Positions 43,772 through 54,100 of a stretch of 64,000 nucleotides of DNA are shown piece after piece. Numbering within the stretch: position 1 is the stretch's first letter; each line of letters begins with the position of its first letter. The DNA is taken from positions 248,001-312,000 of the forward strand of contig JADKKK010000005.1 in NCBI GenBank assembly GCA_016720545.1, written 5' to 3'. The notes under the pieces are model-generated. The model worked only from the letters and a program-made list of their open reading frames with translations. It was not told the origin of the DNA and made no database searches. The position numbers and the translations under genes were made by a program. Source of the DNA: Myxococcales bacterium (GTDB lineage Bacteria > Myxococcota_A > Polyangia > Polyangiales > Polyangiaceae).

Positions 43772-44593
43772 GTGCCCCAGCTCCTCCGAAAGCTCTCGAG
43801 TGGCCTCCTGCTCCGCGATCTGGAGCAGAGCGCCTCCGCGCGCGGCGAGACCGAGCCCCTGGGCGAGCGGAGGCGAGCGGCCGTCGCTTCGGCGAGGCTC
43901 GACGCCGCCATGCTCCTCGCCTCGAAGGGCTCCGTGGCCGAGGCCGCCATCCTGCTCCGCGCGGCCGATGCTGCGCTCGAAGGCGAGGCGGAGGAGTCCA
44001 CGCCCCTCAGCGCCGAGCTGTCCGCCGAGGCGCGGACCGCCTTCGACGAGCACCTCGACTCTCTCACGCAGAAGCTCGCCGAGCGAACGCGCGCCGCGCT
44101 CTCCCCGGCGGCCATCCGAAAACTCCGACGGCGACGGATCGGCGGCCTCGCCTTCTTTGCGAGCCTCGTCGTTCTGGGCGCCCTGCTATTGCGCCGCGGT
44201 TCCCATGTGCTCACGCCCGAGGCCTCCGCTTCGTGGGGGGATGCCTTCACGCCGAAGGCCGCGGTCGATGGGCTCGTTCGCACCGAGTGGCTGCTCCCAG
44301 ACGCCACCGCGGGCTGGGTAGAGGTTCGCCTCGCGCGACCCCGCAGCGTGTCGCGCATTCGCCTCTTGAACGCCCGCAACCTGCCCCACGCCGACCGCTC
44401 GACCGACGAGTTTCACATGGAGGCCTTCCTCGGTGAGAAGGTCGTCAAGAGCATTGACGGCCGATTCCCGGGCTATCGACCCAAGCCCACATGGATCGCG
44501 TACGACGTGGACGAGACCGTGGACCGCGTTCGCATCGAGGTGCGCTCATGGCACCTGAGCGGCGGTGGCTTCGCCGAGATCGAGGTCGAGTGA
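43772..44593 (+). CDS. Membrane protein with F5/8 type C (discoidin-like) domain
   Basis: A 273-residue protein: a helical cytoplasmic N-terminus (Ala/Arg/Glu-rich, about 1-115), one membrane helix (GGLAFFASLVVLGALLL, about 132-148), then a discoidin-type beta-sandwich (ASASWGDAFTPKAAVDGLVR to RSWHLSGGGFAEIEV). Such domains bind sugars or lipids. The start is uncertain: GTG 43772 is used; TTG 43724 would add 16 residues. The stop overlaps the next ATG (TGATG). Confidence 0.65.
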   Translation: MPQLLRKLSSGLLLRDLEQSASARGETEPLGERRRAAVASARLDAAMLLASKGSVAEAAILLRAADAALEGEAEESTPLSAELSAEARTAFDEHLDSLTQKLAERTRAALSPAAIRKLRRRRIGGLAFFASLVVLGALLLRRGSHVLTPEASASWGDAFTPKAAVDGLVRTEWLLPDATAGWVEVRLARPRSVSRIRLLNARNLPHADRSTDEFHMEAFLGEKVVKSIDGRFPGYRPKPTWIAYDVDETVDRVRIEVRSWHLSGGGFAEIEVE

Positions 44594-45078
44594 TGGATGC
44601 AAAGAGCGGCTATCGAGCGGTCGTGTACCTGGAGGGCCTCGGGGGGAGCGGCAAGGCGCGCCGACTCGCGATATGGTTCCACGGGCTCGCGTTCTGCTTC
44701 GGGATCGGCGTCGCGGGCCGCTGTCTCAGGCCCCTCGCCTTCGCGAAGCGGCCCGTCCCCATCCCGGGCGACACGGCCGACGGCCACCGCTTCGGGTTGA
44801 GCCTCGCGGATCGTAAGGCCATCTTCGCGGAGATTGCGGCCGCCGAGCCCGAGCAGCGGTCTCAGGCGAAGGCGGCGTTCCCCGGACAAGAGTGGTCCCA
44901 GGAGGACCATCGCTGCGCGTTCGAGCGCGACTCCGTCCGCTCGATAGCCGCCCGGCGTTCGCTGAGCTTGACTCAGGTCTACCTCGTCCTCGACGAGGGG
45001 ATTCGAGACCACTGGCCGGATCCCCAAGGCAAGCCCCTGACCCCGACGACCGTCCCGGTCGTGCCGAGGCGAATGTGA
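44593..45078 (+). CDS. Hypothetical protein in a coupled three-gene unit
   Basis: A 161-residue protein starting at ATG 44593 inside the upstream stop and ending in a GTGA overlap with the next gene. One hydrophobic stretch (LAIWFHGLAFCFGIGVAG, about 25-42) could be a membrane segment. The rest is helical and charged (KAIFAEIAAAEPEQRSQAKA). No family is recognised. Tight coupling on both sides suggests a joint role with the discoidin-domain protein and the multispan membrane protein. Confidence 0.6.
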   Translation: MDAKSGYRAVVYLEGLGGSGKARRLAIWFHGLAFCFGIGVAGRCLRPLAFAKRPVPIPGDTADGHRFGLSLADRKAIFAEIAAAEPEQRSQAKAAFPGQEWSQEDHRCAFERDSVRSIAARRSLSLTQVYLVLDEGIRDHWPDPQGKPLTPTTVPVVPRRM

Positions 45079-46988
45079 TCTTCGGCCCGACCACCAAGCG
45101 CGCGAGCGACGTCCTCCTCGCCCTGTTCGGATTGCGGCTCGTGTTGTTTGCGCTCGCCGCGCTCTTCGTGCTGCCCGAGGTGCTCCAGAAGCCTTGGCGC
45201 ATCAGCACCGGGCATGACGAGCATTTCTATTACGCCCACGAGCAAGCGGCCCTTCACACCGTCTCGCGCTTCGGCGAGCTCCCCGCGTGGAACCCCTTCT
45301 ACTGCGGCGGCATCGTCGGCATCGCCAACCCTCAGGACTCGACCTTCGCTCCCGAGTTCATCCTCAAGCTCGTCTTCGGTGTCGGCCCCGGGCGGCGAAT
45401 GGCCTACTTCCTACTCGCTCTCATCGGCATGGAAGGCATGTATCGGCTGGCCCGCCAGCTCGATGCGTCGGTCATTGCCGCCGCGCTCGCGGCCATGACC
45501 TTCGCCACGAACGGCTTCTTCACGGTCGTCCTCAGGTGGGGCTGGCTCAATTTTTGGAGCTTCCAGCTCATGCCGTGGGTCCTCCTGTGCCTCCTTCGCG
45601 GGCTCCGCTCCCGGAGTTGGTCGGTGCTCGGAGGGGTCTTCATCGCCTGGATGGTCTTCCAGGGTGGGCTCTACACGGTCCCCTACACGCTCCTCGTCCT
45701 GGGAGCCGCGTGCGTGCCGCTCACGGTCTGGGCCACGCTCGACCCGTCTGCCACACGGAGGGGCGTGCGGAGGCTCGCCCCCCTCGAGTCCATCGCCATC
45801 ATGGGGGTCGTCTCGGTGGCGCTCTCGATGGCGAAGCTCCTGCCCATGATCGGGGTGGTCGTCGGGAGTCCGCGCATTTGGGAGCTGGAGGAGTCGCTCG
45901 GCTTGCCGGACATCCTGTCGCGCCTCGTGAACATGGGCGGCTTCGACGGCGTCTCTGCGTTCGTTGGGGTGGGCATGCTCGCGCTCGCCTGCGCGGCAGG
46001 GGTCCTCGAGCGGCGCGGCTTCGTCCTCGCGCTCTTCGCGATCCTCTTCGTGGCGACGGCCGTCGGGGACTTCGCGCCGTGGGCGCCGAACTCCCTGCTC
46101 CGCAAGCTCCCCATCTTCGAACAGCTGAGGGCTCCGCACCGGATGGTGGTCGTGGTCTCGATGTTCGTCTGCCTCGGCGGCGCGCGCGGGCTCACGTGGG
46201 TCGAGGAGAAGGCCATGTGGACCTTCCAGCGCGTGGTGGCCATCTTCGCGACCTCGAAGTACGTCGCCGAGTTTCGGAGGACCAAGCTCATCGGTGCGAT
46301 CCTCTCGGCCGTCGTCGCCGTGGTGACCGGCGTCATCGTCTTCGTCACCTACCAGGCGCCCGCGGTGCTGAAGGGCGCCTACGAAATGGAGCCTCCCCGT
46401 CCGCGCGTCGCCGCGTTCGCGCAGTCGAGGGGCAACCGCTGGGACGCCCAGGTCTTCGCGGACGTGTCGCTCGGATCGCTCCAGTGCTTCGAGGAGACCG
46501 CCTTCCCGCAGTCGAAGGCCCTCCGCGGAGATCTACCGGCCGAAGAGCTCGCGCAGGACCCAACGAGCGCGAGCGTGACGCGCGAGAGTTGGAGTCCGAA
46601 TCAGATCGTCCTCAAGGTCTCAGCCTCTCGCGAAGCGACCGTGGTCGTGAACCAGAACTGGCATCGCGCGTTCCAGTCCAACGTCGGGAGCGTGTTCTCG
46701 TCGGACGGGCTGCTCGCGGTGAAGGTGCCCGCGGGAGAGCATCGCCTGGTGATCCGATTTCGCGACGACCGGGTCCTCATCGGGATCGCGATCTCGTGCC
46801 TGACGGCGCTCGCGCTCCTCTCGTTGGGTGTGCGTGAGCTTCGACGATTCATCGCCGAGGTGCGCCGCTCGATCGTCGACGAGCCTCGCGCGCCCGCCGT
46901 GGGCAAAGAGGGACGCGGACCCGTCGAGACCGCCGCAGGCGCGACGGAGCCAGCCCAAGCCGAGGCGAAGAGCGACGAGAAGGAGTGA
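45075..46988 (+). CDS. Multispan membrane protein, YfhO/GT-C-like
   Basis: A 637-residue protein with about eleven membrane helices and a roughly 190-residue soluble C-terminal part. The first loop (HDEHFYYAHEQAALHTVSRF, then WNPFYCGGIVGIANPQ) resembles YfhO-type and other GT-C glycosyltransferase-like proteins, in which acidic residues in the first external loop act on lipid-linked sugars. A function in surface glycan modification is therefore plausible but not proven. The GTG start is within the upstream stop (GTGA). The C-terminus is Ala/Glu/Lys-rich. Confidence 0.7.
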   Translation: MIFGPTTKRASDVLLALFGLRLVLFALAALFVLPEVLQKPWRISTGHDEHFYYAHEQAALHTVSRFGELPAWNPFYCGGIVGIANPQDSTFAPEFILKLVFGVGPGRRMAYFLLALIGMEGMYRLARQLDASVIAAALAAMTFATNGFFTVVLRWGWLNFWSFQLMPWVLLCLLRGLRSRSWSVLGGVFIAWMVFQGGLYTVPYTLLVLGAACVPLTVWATLDPSATRRGVRRLAPLESIAIMGVVSVALSMAKLLPMIGVVVGSPRIWELEESLGLPDILSRLVNMGGFDGVSAFVGVGMLALACAAGVLERRGFVLALFAILFVATAVGDFAPWAPNSLLRKLPIFEQLRAPHRMVVVVSMFVCLGGARGLTWVEEKAMWTFQRVVAIFATSKYVAEFRRTKLIGAILSAVVAVVTGVIVFVTYQAPAVLKGAYEMEPPRPRVAAFAQSRGNRWDAQVFADVSLGSLQCFEETAFPQSKALRGDLPAEELAQDPTSASVTRESWSPNQIVLKVSASREATVVVNQNWHRAFQSNVGSVFSSDGLLAVKVPAGEHRLVIRFRDDRVLIGIAISCLTALALLSLGVRELRRFIAEVRRSIVDEPRAPAVGKEGRGPVETAAGATEPAQAEAKSDEKE

Positions 46989-47013
46989 CGAGGCGTCGCC
47001 CTCGCCCTCGTCA

Positions 47014-47472
47014 GCGGAACGGGCGTACGTCTTCCTCGTTCGACGGGTCGGCGGGACGGGGGCAGACCCGGTGGTGAAGGTCGTCGACTTCGGCATCGCG
47101 AAGCTCGGCCCCTCGCTCTCCGAGTCCGTCTCGACGACCCACACCGGCGATCTCGTGGGCACGCCCGTGTACATGGCCCCCGAGCAGGTCTTCGGCGAAG
47201 CCGACGTGGACGGTCGCGCGGACGTCTGGGCGCTGGGGATCTTGCTCTACGAGGCGCTCGCGGGCGCTCTGCCGACCGCCGCCGCGACCCTCGGCCAGGT
47301 ACTGAAGGCCATCACCCGCGACCCCATCGCCCCGCTGGCGCTCGCCGCACCCGCGCGGGAGTCGGCGTGGCGCCGTTCGTCTTGCGCCTCCGCTCCTTGG
47401 GGCGCGAAGCGCGGCGGAGCTCCGGCGATTGGTCTGTGCCCCGGGTCGCGTCGCCCGTATGCTCGAGGCCTG
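47014..47472 (+). pseudogene. Ser/Thr kinase remnant (C-lobe only)
   Basis: About 100 residues of a kinase C-lobe are readable: VVKVVDFGIAKLG, then GTPVYMAPEQVF and RADVWALGILLYEALAG. The N-lobe and the HRDLKP loop are missing; the fragment starts abruptly after VFLVRR, 30 bp beyond the upstream stop. After about 47350 the coding signal shifts to another frame (GARSAAELRRLV), a further break. It is best read as a truncated, frameshifted kinase gene directly before a TPR/PEGA gene of the kind that accompanies kinases. Confidence 0.7.
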
Positions 47473-47473
47473 C

Positions 47474-48646
47474 ATGCCGTCGAGAGGCCACAGCGAGAGC
47501 CTGTTCTCGCCTGAGTCACCGCGGTCGCCCCACTCGACGCGGGGACTCGTCGGCGCCGCGCGCGGGCTGCTGGGGGCGGTGGTGCTGCTCGCGTCGACGC
47601 CGTGCTTCGCCGACGAGCCGTCCCCGGCCCACCTCGCGCAGGCGGAGGACCTCTTCCAGCGGGCGAAGACCGCGATGGTGCGGCGCGACTTCGCGGCGGC
47701 GTGCCCGATGTTCGACGAGAGCTACCGCTTGGCGCCCGCGGGCGGCACCCTCCAGAACCTCGCCGTCTGCTACGAGGAGCAGGGGAAGGTGGCCTTCGCC
47801 TTCGCGCGTTTCAACGAGCTGCGCTCGCTGTCGCAGAAGGCGAATCGCGAGGATCGCGTCCGCCTCGCCGACGAGCACATCGCCGCGCTCGCGCCCCGGA
47901 TTTCGAGGCTTCGTGTGGTGCTACCGCCGTCCCCGTCGCCGTCCACGACCGTCTTGGTCGACGGTGATCCCTACGGCGCCGCGAGCCGCTCCTCGGGGAT
48001 CGCGCTGAACGTGGGTGAGCACGTCGTGCGGGTTTCCGCCCCGGGCAAGCGAGAGGCCACCCTGCGCGTCACCATCGCCGCAGAGGGCGCGATCACGACC
48101 CTCGAGGTGCCCGCGCTCGCCGACGTGCCGGGCGCGCGGCCCGGCGCCGCGCGCCCCATCGCGGGGACGCGCGACGACGCGACCCTCGAGGACCTCGATC
48201 GCGTCGCCGGTGCGCGGGCGCGCCGCACGACCGGTCTGGTCATCGGCGGCGTGGGGCTCGCGACCCTCGCGGCTGGCGGCGTGTTCGGCGTCCTCACGAT
48301 CACGACGAACGACGCGGCGAAGAACGCTTGCCGCGACAACACCGGCGGCGCCTTGAGCACCAAGACCGATGCCTCCGGCGTAGCCTACGACACGGGCCTC
48401 GACTTCGACCCTCGTGGCGTATGCTACGGACAGACCACCCCGTGGCGGACTGCCAACGATCTCCACGACCGCGCCAGCTTCTTCGGGACTCTCTCCACCG
48501 TGCTCATTCCCCTAGGACTCGTCGGCCTCGCCGTGGGTGGCACGCTGGTCTACAGCTCCGCGAAGACCGGAGCGCGCGGTCGCGCCATCACCGCTGTCCT
48601 CACGCCTGCTGCCGACGGGCTCCGGCTCCAGGGGGAGTTCCAATGA
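47474..48646 (+). CDS. TPR/PEGA secreted protein with membrane helices
   Basis: A 390-residue protein. The signal-peptide-like leader (LLGAVVLLASTPCFADEPS) follows an N-terminal tail of about 30 residues. A TPR-like segment comes next (LAQAEDLFQRAKTAMVRRDF), then a PEGA-like strand (TTVLVDGDPYG), and two membrane helices near the C-terminus (LVIGGVGLATLAAGGVFGVL and VLIPLGLVGLAVGGTLVY). This matches the family of envelope proteins found beside myxobacterial Ser/Thr kinases; here its kinase partner has decayed. ATG 47474 lies just past the kinase remnant. The stop overlaps the next gene by ATGA. Confidence 0.75.
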   Translation: MPSRGHSESLFSPESPRSPHSTRGLVGAARGLLGAVVLLASTPCFADEPSPAHLAQAEDLFQRAKTAMVRRDFAAACPMFDESYRLAPAGGTLQNLAVCYEEQGKVAFAFARFNELRSLSQKANREDRVRLADEHIAALAPRISRLRVVLPPSPSPSTTVLVDGDPYGAASRSSGIALNVGEHVVRVSAPGKREATLRVTIAAEGAITTLEVPALADVPGARPGAARPIAGTRDDATLEDLDRVAGARARRTTGLVIGGVGLATLAAGGVFGVLTITTNDAAKNACRDNTGGALSTKTDASGVAYDTGLDFDPRGVCYGQTTPWRTANDLHDRASFFGTLSTVLIPLGLVGLAVGGTLVYSSAKTGARGRAITAVLTPAADGLRLQGEFQ

Positions 48647-49923
48647 GCCGGCGAGTCGGGCGGCTCGGGCTCGTCGTCATGGCGCTCGCCGCCGCGGTGG
48701 GCGCCTGCCAGCTCCTCGTGGGCGTCGAGCTCGAGCCCGACACCCCGCGGCCACCGGCGCCGCCCGAGGCGAGCGTGCCCGACGCGGGGGGCCCGGACGT
48801 CGATCCCTGCCCTCACGCGCGCCCGCCCCCACCGCCCAGCGCTCCCGGCGGCACGCGCCAGACCACCCACGTCTTCGCGGTGCGGCAGGTGACCTTCGGC
48901 GGCTTCGGGGACCTCCCGCGCCGCTACGATTTCGACAGTCTCTGCACGTGTGAGAACCGCGACGAGCGCGTGCCCGGGCGCCCCCAGGTGTCGTGCGTGC
49001 AGCCGAGCGAGCCGTGCACGGCGGCGGTGCGCAGCGACGACGAGAACGGCGCAGATCTCGGCGGCGAGAGCCTGCTCGCCCTCGGGGGGGTCGGCCTGAA
49101 GGACATCGAAAAGACCGAGGTCTCCGGCAAGTTCGAGGACGGCCGCCGCGGGCTCCTCGTACGGATCGAGGACTACAACGAAGGTTCCGACGACGACGCG
49201 GTCGTGCTCTCGCTCATCGCGACCGGCGGGGTCCAGCGGCGCGGCGGCGGGGCCGTGATCGCGGACGCCGGTCGTGACGCGGACGCAGGGCGGGACGCGG
49301 ACGCGGGTCGCGACGCCGCCGCAGCGCAGGACCGCACGCAGCTGCAGGTGTGCACCGAGACCAACGACCAGGCTCACAAGCCGAGCTGGGACGGCACCGG
49401 GAGAGACGTGTGGTTCGGGCCGCGCGCGAATCAGGAGGTGCTCTCGGCCCAGGGCTACGTCACGAACGGGCGGCTCGTGTTGAACGGCACCACGGCCTCC
49501 GTGCGCGTTCCCATGTTCGGCCAGGTCCTCGAGCAGTCGCGCTCCGTGTTCGTGGCCACGCTCGCGCGATCGCCGAGCGGAGCGCTGAGCTTTCGCGGCA
49601 ACCTCGTGGGCATCGTGTCGGCGTCCAAGCTCCTCGGCCTGGTCGGATCGTTTCAGAACCCCAGCGTCGGTGATGCCGCTCCCACCAGTCTGTGCGACAG
49701 CCCGCTCTTCTCGGTGGCTAGCAACCTCATTTGTGGTGGTCGCGACCTGCTCGAGAAAGGGGACGATCCGAACCGCCCATGCGACGCCATCGCGCTCGCG
49801 CTCGGCCTCGCCGGCGAGGAGATCACCCTCGGGAGCCCCTCGCCCGAGTGCGCTCCGCTCGTGCCGTTCGTGTGCGACGCTGCGTGTCCGCCGATCCGCG
49901 TCGACGCCGCGGGCGGCGACTGA
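48643..49923 (+). CDS. Lipoprotein, hypothetical
   Basis: A 426-residue predicted lipoprotein. The leader LGLVVMALAAAVGACQLLVG ends in a lipobox (VGAC, Cys near 22), followed by a Pro-rich linker. The mature protein contains several Cys pairs and a triple DAGRDA repeat (about 208-225). No known domain is seen. ATG 48643 overlaps the upstream stop (ATGA), so it is coupled to the TPR/PEGA protein and may work with it at the envelope. Confidence 0.7.
   Translation: MSRRVGRLGLVVMALAAAVGACQLLVGVELEPDTPRPPAPPEASVPDAGGPDVDPCPHARPPPPPSAPGGTRQTTHVFAVRQVTFGGFGDLPRRYDFDSLCTCENRDERVPGRPQVSCVQPSEPCTAAVRSDDENGADLGGESLLALGGVGLKDIEKTEVSGKFEDGRRGLLVRIEDYNEGSDDDAVVLSLIATGGVQRRGGGAVIADAGRDADAGRDADAGRDAAAAQDRTQLQVCTETNDQAHKPSWDGTGRDVWFGPRANQEVLSAQGYVTNGRLVLNGTTASVRVPMFGQVLEQSRSVFVATLARSPSGALSFRGNLVGIVSASKLLGLVGSFQNPSVGDAAPTSLCDSPLFSVASNLICGGRDLLEKGDDPNRPCDAIALALGLAGEEITLGSPSPECAPLVPFVCDAACPPIRVDAAGGD
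49264..49317 (+). repeat. Three 18-bp coding repeats (DAGRDA)
   Basis: Three tandem 18-bp units encode DAGRDA three times inside the lipoprotein gene. The copies differ at wobble positions, so the repeat is kept at protein level. Unit number may vary between strains. Confidence 0.6.
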
Positions 49924-50013
49924 GTCGTTCCTCTACGTCCGCGCCGATCGCGCCGAGGGAGGTCGGGATGCAAGTCAGCGGGCCGCTGAAGAGTGGGTAC
50001 GGCGAACATCCAC

Positions 50014-50964
50014 TCAGCGCGACGCTGGGGAAGGGACCGAGGGCGGCGATGCGGGCGGTGGCGCGGGGGCGCGATCGAGCGCGATGACGAGGCCACCCCC
50101 CACGACGAGCCCCATGCCACAGAGCGTGAGCGGAGCCGGCCACTCGTGGAGCGCGAGGGCGCCTGCGGCCGCGCTCGCCGCGACCGCGAGGTAGCTCACC
50201 GCCGACACCCGCGCGGCCCGCTCCAGCGCATACGCCCGGGTCATCGCGAGCTGCGCGAGCCCGGCCGAAACGCCAGCCGCGAACATGTAGAGTGCATCTT
50301 GTGCGCTGGGGAGGCGCAGGGTCGGGAGGGCCAGCAGCGAGAACGTGGCGGCCGCCACCAGCGAGAAGTGCAGCGCGATGGGCTCGGGGGCCTCGGACTG
50401 GCCGAGCCTGCGGAGCGCCATCATCGCGAAGGCGCCGAACACGGACGCGAGGGTCGCGACCGAGCCCGCCACGAGGGCGCCGGTGCCCGTCGCCACGGCG
50501 GCGCCGAACAGGGCCGCAGGCCGGAGCACGAGCGCCACGCCCGACAAGGAGATCGCGACGGCGACGAAGACGCGTGGGCCCGTGCGCTCGCCGAGGAACG
50601 TAGGGGTGAGCACGGCGAGGAGCACCGGGGTGAGGTTCAGCAGGGTCGTGGTGTCGCCGAGCGGCATCTCGCGTCGCGAGAGCGCGTAGAAAGTGCACAC
50701 CATCGCGGCGGTGCCGAGCGCGCTGCGGGCCCACATGCGGCGTGGCGCGCGCGGGCGCAGCGGCACCCCGCGCGCGGTGGCGACGAGCGCGGCGATGAGC
50801 GCGCCGGTGAGCGCGCGAGCGGCTCCGACGAGCGGCCACGGGGCGCTCGCGCTCGCGAGCCGCGCGAAGAAGTTCATGGCCGCGAACAGCACCGCGGAGA
50901 GCGCCATCCACGCATAGGCGCGCGGGATCGGGGGCGGCGGCGCGGGCGGGGCGAGGTGACCCAA
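50014..50964 (-). CDS. EamA/DMT-family transporter
   Basis: A 316-residue protein with ten predicted membrane helices in two EamA repeats. The first is AYAWMALSAVLFAAMNFF to ALVLRPAALF and the second GALVAGSVATLASVFGAFAM to GMGLVVGGGLVIALD. DMT-superfamily carriers export metabolites or amino acids; the substrate is not visible. The start is TTG 50964; a later ATG near residue 20 would remove only the Pro-rich tail. It is divergent from the zinc-ribbon/TPR gene. Confidence 0.85.
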   Translation of the reverse strand: MGHLAPPAPPPPIPRAYAWMALSAVLFAAMNFFARLASASAPWPLVGAARALTGALIAALVATARGVPLRPRAPRRMWARSALGTAAMVCTFYALSRREMPLGDTTTLLNLTPVLLAVLTPTFLGERTGPRVFVAVAISLSGVALVLRPAALFGAAVATGTGALVAGSVATLASVFGAFAMMALRRLGQSEAPEPIALHFSLVAAATFSLLALPTLRLPSAQDALYMFAAGVSAGLAQLAMTRAYALERAARVSAVSYLAVAASAAAGALALHEWPAPLTLCGMGLVVGGGLVIALDRAPAPPPASPPSVPSPASR

Positions 50965-51109
50965 GGCGGCAGGAGGCTAGCATCCCGCGCTGCCGTGCCC
51001 GCGGGCTTTGCCGCCCTGCCCGCGGCTTTCATTCGCCGAAACCGCCTTTCTGCTGTGGTACGATCTCGAGACCGGGCGCGCGAGTCTGCGGCGACCGGCA
51101 CGAGGAGCC

Positions 51110-54100
51110 ATGCTCAAAGTCGAGTGCGAGTCCTGCCAAGCGCCCTACCAAGTCGACGAGCGCCGCATCCCCAAGGCCGGACTGAAGATGCGGTGCCCAC
51201 AGTGTGGGCATTCGTTCCTCGTCCCGCACCCGAGCGCCGAGCCGATCCAGTCGGTCCCGCCGAACGTGCCGCCGCCCGACTTCGACGACATCCTCGGAGT
51301 GAAGGGGATGGCGGCGCCTCCGCCGGGCGGCGCGGGCATCGGCTCGTTCGCGACGGCGCTCGACGACCTCGAGCTCGACCTGCCTGCGATCTCCAACGGG
51401 CCGCCGCCGCGCAAGGCGCCTCCGAAGCCCGCCGCCGCGGCCCCCGCATCTGCGGCCCCGGCCCCGTCGTTTGCGCCTGCGGAGGCGCGCCCGCCGTCGC
51501 CGTCCTTCGTCGGCTTCGGCATGGTCGAGGACGACCTCCCCGCGCCCGCGGGCTTCGGCGACATCGGCATGCCCGCCGTGAAGAAGAAGGCGCCGCCGAA
51601 GGCGCCCGCCGCGCCGCCTCCGGCCGCCGCGCCGCCTCCAGCCGCCGCGCCGGCGGCGCCCGCGTTCGGTGACCTCGATCTCGACATCGAGCTGCCGTCC
51701 CCGTTCCAGCCCCAGGCGCCCGCGCTGCCGAGCGCCCGCGCCGCGAAGCCCGCTCCTGTCGCGCCCGACCTCCCCGCGAGGGTCGGGGCTCCCGCCGCCG
51801 ACCTGCCGATGGTGGGCGGGCGACCCGACCTCCCCGCGTCGTTCGGCGGCACCGCCGAGCTACCCGCGTTCGCAGGCGGTGGTGCCGGCCTGCCCGCGTT
51901 CGGTGGAGAGGCCGGCTTGCCCGCGGTGGGCGGTGGTGCGGGCCTGCCCGCGTTCGGTGGCGGAGCGGGCTTGCCCGCGTATGGCGGCGGGGTCGACCTG
52001 CCCGCGTACGGCGGCGCCGGGCTGCCCGCGCCCGCGGGCGATTTCGGTGATCTGAACCTGCCGGGCCTGATGAACGATCTCCCGGGCCTGTCGGGTGGCG
52101 TCGGGCTGCCGGCCGGTCAGGGCACCGATCTCCCCGCAAACCAGGGGAGCTACCCGGCGGTCATGGGGCAGCACAACTTGCTCCCCGCTCACGGCAACCT
52201 GCCGTCCGCCGCGCAGGGCAACTACCTGCCCGCCACCGGGATGCAGGGCTCGCTCCTGCCCGGCCAGACCGACCTGCCCCTTTACGACGGGTCCGGCGCG
52301 CTCCCCAGCACCAGCTCGCGCCCCGGCGGCTTCGGCGGCGGCGCGCCGGACGCTTTCGGAGGCGGAGGCGCTTTTGGCGCCGCGCCTTCCTCGAGCGGGC
52401 AGGCCGGGGGCGTCACGTTTGGCGAGGTCGACCTCGGCGGCCAGTCCGATCTCACGAACGTGTCGCTCGTGGGTGGCCCGACCTCCACGCGTCAAGGCGC
52501 GCCCGGGCTCGGGCCCGAGCCGAGCGCCGAGTCTCGCCGTGGCGGGCGCACGTCGCGCGCACCGGCGCGGCCCACGTCGAGGGCTCCGCGCATCATCGGC
52601 GGTGCGATCTTGGCCTTCGTGCTTGGCGGCGTCGCTCTCCAGGCCACGCCGTACGGGGCGTTCGGCTACCACTCCATCAGTGACGCCGCGCACTCCAGCG
52701 AGTGGAAGAAGACCGCGGCCACGGCCTCCGAGACGACGCGCGCGAGCCTGGCGAAGGACGTGTACGGCGACGCGCGGCAGGCGGTGGCCCAGCTCGTCGA
52801 CCTCCAGTCGAAGAACCCGCGCGCTCGCCAGCTCGCCACCTACGCGGCCTTCACCGAATACGCGGTGGAGCTCCGGTTTGGAGTCGTGCCCGAGCACGCG
52901 GCCAAGGCCTCGTACCTCCTCGGGCTCGTGCCCGCCAAGGGCGACGCGCAGTACCTGACGGCGGCCCAAGGCGCCTCGCAGGCCGTCGCTGGCAACTTCG
53001 CGGAGGCGCGCGCGCTCCTCGACGCCGCGAGTCGGAAGGATCCGCAAGACCCGATCCAAGACGACCTGAAGTACGTGCGCGGGGAGCTCGAGCTCGCCGC
53101 GAAAGATGCCGACGCGGCCATCGCCGCGTTCGCGGCGGCCGGTCAAGGCACGACTCCGCGCGCGCAGTACGGCCTCGCGCGGGCGTACCTCATGAAGAAC
53201 GACCGCGCGAAGGCGCAGGCCGCGCTGGACGCGACGGTCGCCGCCTCCCCCGAGCACGTCGGCGCGCTGCTCGCTCGCGTGCGCCTCGTCTGGAACACGA
53301 AGCAAGACGAGGCGAGCTCGCTCCGCGACCTCAAGGTGGTGATCGACGGGGCGGCGCGCGCGAACGCCTCGCCCACCGAGCTGTCGCGCGCGTTCGCGCT
53401 CCGCGGATGGGTGTATTTTGCAGCGAACCGCGCGACCGACGCGCGCGCCGCGTTCGATGAGGCGAGCAAGCTCGACCCGCGCAACGCCTCGGCGTTGATC
53501 GGTCAGGGCGAGCTGCTCTACGCCGACGGTCGGTACACGGACGCCCTCGCGCGCTTCGACGACGCGCTCCAGCGTTCCCCCGAGGACATCGACGCCATCT
53601 GCGGATCTGCCAAGACCAAGGTCAAGCTCGAGCGGCTTCAGGAGGCCAAGACCCAGCTCACCGCGGCGCGCAGCACGTACAAGTCCGACATGTCGGTCTC
53701 GCTCTGGCTCGGCAAGGCCGAGGAGGCGCTCGGCAACAAGTCGGTCGCCGAGACCGAGTACAACGTCGCCATCGAGCTCGTCGATCCTCAGCTCCAGAAC
53801 GGGGTGGAGCCCTACGCAGCGCTCGCCACGCTCCTCGCATCGCAGGGGCGCGGCGCGGAGGCGTTCAAGAAGCTCGACGCGGCGAAGGCCAAGCTCGCCG
53901 ACACCCCGGCGCTCCACCGAGCTTTCGGCGATGTGCTGGCGTCGCAGGGCAAGTTCGACGAGGCCGTCGCGCACTACGAGAAGGCGCTCTCGACCAAGGA
54001 AGACAGCGCAGTTCGCTTCCGGCTCGGGCAGACCTACCGCAAGATGCGCAAGCTCGACCTCGCGACGGCCGAGTTCTCGAAGGTGGCCGCGGCCGACAAG

